Source: Tetracentron sinense
Lineage: Eukaryota > Streptophyta > Magnoliopsida > Trochodendrales > Trochodendraceae
Assembly: GCA_015143295.1 (NCBI GenBank)
Contig: CM026568.1
Coordinates: 36,216,441 to 36,280,440 of the forward strand
Direction: 5' to 3'
Length of the DNA: 64,000 nucleotides
The notes beneath the pieces were generated by a model. The model was given only the letters and a program-made list of their open reading frames with translations. It was not told the origin of the DNA and did not search any database. Position numbers and translations under genes: made by a program. This document shows positions 59,831 to 64,000 of the stretch, in pieces (position 1 is the first letter of the stretch; each line of letters begins with the position of its first letter).

Positions 59831-61368
59831 CTGGATGAAAATTGCCCTTTATTCCACTATATTTATTTACAGACTGTGACACCAAAAATATATTATTATT
59901 TTTGGTGTGGATCGGGTCCTTGTTTATTAGCTCGAGGTAGCCCTATTCTAGGACGAAAATAATCACCTCCCCGTCGGTGACGCGAGGAAGTGCGTCTCGG
60001 CTCCCATTTTCTTGCCACATGTCCCCTTCTAACCCTATTTAATTGCGATTAAGATTCATCCGCTTTTAAGGTTCACCCATCTACTCTTGGTCTTTAGAAA
60101 AATAATATTAAAACAATTAACTAAAGATTTTTTTAAAAATTAACCCGAATTTATGGGAGTTGAAGGGTCAACTATGTGAGAGGGAGAAGGAATATTCCCC
60201 TCATCCACGAGGGGACTATGCTTTTCTCAAGATTTCTACTCTCAACCAAAAAGAACACAAATGTCATTGTTTTAATTGGTTGTTTTTGCAATGGGTTAGA
60301 AATTTCTATTCAACAAATGAAAAATAATTAATTAATTTCATGGTCAGGTTTGCTAAAGGATCCTTCAATTGGAAGGCAACATGTAATTAATTTCATGGTC
60401 AGTTTTCTAAAGGACATTTCAATTGGAAGGCAACATATATTCATTTAACTATGGTTAAAAATTTTAATTATTATATATTTTCTAAATTTGATTTGATGAT
60501 TGGCTAGTAAGAGGACTTGGAGAGTGATAACTAGTTACAAAAATAACCCGTTAAAATAAAAGTGTTTTTCTTTTTCTCATTAAGAAATGTCTAAGAGTAG
60601 GCTAGCATGCCTCTTAAAAGTTTTATTTTAAAATAATTTATATAAGAGAATAAGGAGTTTTTGTTCAACAGTAGTTAGCAATCCAAATTTTGTCTTAGAA
60701 AAGGATATTTATGAAAAACATATTCTATAAAAAAATATCCTCATTTGTGTTCATAATTATCAAACTACTACTTCCCAAGACAAATTTCCGATTAACTGTT
60801 CAATTGAAACTCGTGTTCATAGTTAATTTCTTTATTTAATCAAATAAATTATTATAAAATAAGACCTAAGTTAAATAAATCTCATTTTCTAAATCTAATT
60901 TAAATAATTGTATTTAAATCGATTAGGAGTTACCAAACAAAAGTATTTTATAAATAATACATTTACAATACTAACAATAGATAATCTAAAAACAAATATT
61001 AGCCCAGTCACAAACTTTCAAGCTCTTATAGTGGTAACGGGACAAATGTCCCTACTTTTACCGGTTACAATTTTTTTTCTTTGATAAAAGCTTTTACAAT
61101 ACTTATTACCGCAAGTATGGGTATAAATTATTCTTGTAAAATTTTTGTTTTTCTAAACCTCTTAAAAGGGTAAAAACACCATATGTTGCACCCAGTTTTT
61201 TTTTGGTTAAGTGTTGCACCCAGTTAGAGTGTGGAAATTTTTTGAATTGTACAACCGGGTTAGTACTCCTAGAATCTAAAGTAGTTCTTATTCTATCCCC
61301 TCATACAAGTTCTAAAGTAGTTCTTAATCTAGTCCTCATACAAGTCCTGTACTTTCTAATACTAAATG
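59831..61368. other. Upstream spacer of unit 2
   Basis: No gene. Colinear with 53550-55530 of unit 1 but without the 53897-54415 insert. It includes the shared MITE-like repeat at about 59955-60185. Confidence 0.6.
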
Positions 61369-61917
61369 CTAGGAAGCACGGATACGCCAAATAAGGCTTT
61401 GTACCCGTATCTGATATGTATCAGATATGGATAAGCCACCGATATGGCAGGATATGTACGGGATACGATTGAAACGTATCCTATTAATTAAAAACAAATT
61501 TTTTATTTCAAATACGGCTCCGATACAGCATGGATATGCTGGGATATGGTCGGGATACAGGATTTTTTTTTCTTTTTTGAAGACCCATGGGTTTGACCCT
61601 ATCCCTTTTGTTTTTGCATGGACATGGTCTTCTTTTTTATTTTACTTAGTGGATAATAAGATGACTTTCTTTTTTACTTAATGGATGATGAGATGATTCT
61701 ATTTCTTTTGCTTTTGCATGGATATAATCTTTTTTATACATAAACAGAAATAGACCAATGGTTATTTTGTAATTATAATATAAAATATAATAATATTATT
61801 ATTATTATTTTAAATTACAGACGTATCCTGATCATTCCTATATCCTTTTTTTTAAGTTTTATCATATTACTGTATCCATGTCATATGGTACCCATATCTC
61901 TTATTCGTGCTTTCTAG
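61369..61917. mobile_element. hAT-like MITE in unit 2
   Basis: 549 bp with ends CTAGGAAGCACGGATA and, inverted, CTAGAAAGCACGAATA. Flanks ACTAAATG (61361-61368) and GCTAAATG (61918-61925) are an 8-bp duplication with one change. The empty site is present in unit 1 near 55523-55535 (ATACTAAATGGTAGG). Subterminal GATACG/CGTATC motifs are abundant. No coding capacity. Confidence 0.9.
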
Positions 61918-62528
61918 GCTAAATGGTAGGTTTGCAATTCTTATGCTAATGGAATGGCATTTATAACAGATACTTCTTAGGTCAAGCATGGATGAAAATC
62001 GAATATTCCATGACATCTTTTAACATTGGGTTTTTTTTATGACCCTCTTTCCTTCCTATTTCAGAGAGATCTTTGGCCAGCCAGTGACCCCACGAAGAAG
62101 GATGAAAAGTATTCTAAATACCATGCTTCTAATCTGAAATCACGTAAATACGCCTGACACTTTGTTATATTCGGGGCACAAACTTTTGATGGGTTAGGTC
62201 CAGCGGACACAGGACAATGTTACATTTATTGCAAAATAGATCCAATTCGGAGGGTGCCCCCGTCTTTTCATTGACTCACCACACAAGTTGCAGCATCCCT
62301 AAATGTTGCTAAATAGTAAATAGGAATAGGAAGCTTGAGAAGCAACATTGTCAATGGCTGTTGTCGTTATCAGGCCCGCCTACCATCGCGGATTGTAGCC
62401 ATCTAGACAGACGCCACGACTGGCCTTATTACGTGGGGAGTGATGCATTCAGCTTGTTGTGGGGCCTGTAACTCAACCTATAGGGCTTGTAACAGACTGT
62501 TACGGTTGACATCCAATCACGATTGAAC

Positions 62529-62810
62529 TCGGGGAGAGTTTAATCGCATCTACGGGTTAACACATGTTCTTTTTAATCCATATTAACCATATTTAAGATT
62601 TATTAACCCTTAGGTTCATTAATCTAACATTGGTTTTTAGAAAACAAATTTAAAAATTAATCTTAGGGTTAAAATTTCTTAACGTATGGTTAATTTTTTT
62701 TCTAAAAATTCAATTTTTGACCCTAAGAGTTAGTAAATCTTAATCATGGTTAATAAAGTTTTAAAAAGGACACGTGTTGACCTGTGGGTGTGATATTGAA
62801 CTCTCCCCGA
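62529..62810. mobile_element. Foldback MITE
   Basis: Ends TCGGGGAGAGTTTAAT and, inverted, TCGGGGAGAGTTCAAT. The inverted similarity continues through AACACATGTTC/AACACGTGTCC and long TTAACCATATTTAAG-type arms almost to the centre. No clear target duplication was found. Confidence 0.7.
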
Positions 62811-62830
62811 CTTCTCACCACCTCTTATTA

Positions 62831-63192
62831 GAGCATTCCCAGCAGTCTCACCAAATATTACTGACCAAAATAGCCAAAACTTACAAAAGTCATATTGGTG
62901 AGCCACTTTTTTAAAACACTCCCACCAGCCTCACCAAAATAACCAAAACTCTCATTATTTTTTCATTTGTGTCACTTCCACAATTAAAAAAGGGGATAGA
63001 GAAACTTTCTTTTATTTGCATGGGCCCACAAAGGAAGGAAAGAGAGATTTAACTTTGATGAGTGTACAGTGACTCATCAAAGTTGGTGAGTACTTTACAC
63101 TCACCAAACCGAAAACGTCAAATTGGTGAGCCTGCTGGAGGCAATATTTAGCACTTTTTATCTACACCAAAATGACTCTGCTAGGAATGCTC
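62831..63192. mobile_element. Tourist-like MITE (PIF/Harbinger type)
   Basis: 362 bp, ends GAGCATTCCCAGCAG and, inverted, GAGCATTCCTAGCAG, flanked by TTA on both sides (62828-62830 and 63193-63195). This end type with TTA/TAA duplications is common for Tourist-like MITEs in plants. Confidence 0.85.
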
Positions 63193-63195
63193 TTA

Positions 63196-64000
63196 ACATG
63201 TTTATATTGTACTTGAACATCTTTTGAGGAACCCTTGTTGGTGTGTTAAGATTCAATTTAGTCATCGTCAAGTAAATGTCACAGCGCACAATATAGCGTA
63301 AGCGGCGTTAAACATGAGTCTACGAAACCTCGTGGGTGCCTCCTCTTTTATTACCTAACTAGGATCCCCATCTTGTTAAGGGTGATCAATCTTTCCCAGT
63401 ATCTATGTCTGGTTGATGGGAAAATAAGTAAAAATATGAAAAAAAAAAAAATTTAAATACAACTAACAATTATATTAGAAATCTAATATCCAGTTTAAAT
63501 GATAATCCTTTTTTTTTTTTTTTTCTTCTATTAAGGCAACTACACCACAAGGCGTAAAATAAAAACATGTGATTACATTAAAATAAAAATAAATAAAAAT
63601 TCAAGGTAGAAATTTTATTCAAGCCAAATATCTGTACATCAGAATTGAGTTACTCCTTAGTCATTGGCATCGGATTATCTCCAGCATATGCCACAAAAAT
63701 GGTCTCATACTCCACCCATCATCGACATGTGGTGATAAAAAGGGGATGAGAGATGTCAAGTGGGGAGAAGTCAGGAGAAAATGAAATGACTTCTCCTTTT
63801 TTATCGCCACATGTCAAATGATGTGTGAAAGCCTGAGACTATTTTTCTGGCTTCTGCTAAAGACAATCCGATGCCTCAGTCATTAGGCTTAGAACATTAG
63901 AAAAAAAGTACAAAATGCCAACGCCTTTTTAACTCCTGGGATTAATTTTGTTAGATTATTTAATTTTTAATCTTGTTAGCAAATTCAGTAGCTCACAAGT
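63196..64000. other. Gene-free right end of the window
   Basis: AT-rich, no coding region. 63700-63880 carries a relative of the MITE upstream of copy A, with GGAGAAGTCAGG, ATGACTTCTCC and, at 63847-63867, the end motif CTGGCTTCTGCTAAAGACAAT. Confidence 0.5.

Larger units (their letters stand above)
56697..62493. repeat. Tandem duplication unit 2 (phosphate carrier copy B)
   Basis: Direct repeat of 49776-56675. It carries the hAT-like element at 61369-61917 that unit 1 lacks, and has lost about 625 bp of intron 1. Both copies remain open, so the duplication looks fairly young. Confidence 0.9.

Overview
This is a nuclear segment of a flowering-plant genome. Genes have many short exons with GT..AG introns, families are typical of land plants (FAR1/MULE transposase, bHLH factor, mitochondrial phosphate carrier), and long AT-rich spacers are packed with retrotransposons and MITEs. 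The species cannot be fixed from sequence alone. I rebuilt exon chains by reading splice sites and frame by eye; no alignment or expression data were available.

Layout. 1-15.7 kb is repeat territory: a minus-strand solo LTR (2184-3080) and a three-level nest of LTR retrotransposons (5959-15541, holding 7686-11069, which holds 8658-9711), each level closed by its own 5-bp target duplication. 15731-23788 is one 8.06-kb Mutator-like element with terminal inverted repeats of about 612 bp. It carries an apparently intact FAR1-type transposase gene reading inward from the right end. From the left end reads a GRF zinc-finger/coiled-coil/membrane-anchor gene broken by two stops. Beside the left TIR lie two fragments that look captured from host genes (a phosphohexomutase and a MATE transporter).

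24.9-26.6 kb holds a seven-exon bHLH gene of the BEE/HBI1/CIB type (minus). 26.8-31.7 kb is gene-free. 32.06-47.55 kb is a 14-exon gene for a PcnB-type nucleotidyltransferase (plus). Its intron 4 is swollen by a dead LINE that itself contains a 1.9-kb hAT-like element, and intron 12 carries a hAT MITE.

49.8-62.5 kb is a direct tandem duplication of about 6 kb. Each unit holds one six-exon mitochondrial phosphate carrier gene (minus) with about 2.5-3 kb of upstream DNA. The two units act as natural before/after pictures: a MITE in unit 1 and a hAT element in unit 2 each have an empty site in the other unit, intron 1 of copy B has lost about 625 bp between 8-bp direct repeats, and the duplication junction holds filler apparently copied from nearby. 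The window ends in MITEs (62.5-63.9 kb).

The host genes (bHLH factor, polymerase, phosphate carriers) show no functional link to one another. The most notable object is the two-gene MULE at 15.7-23.8 kb with captured exons.
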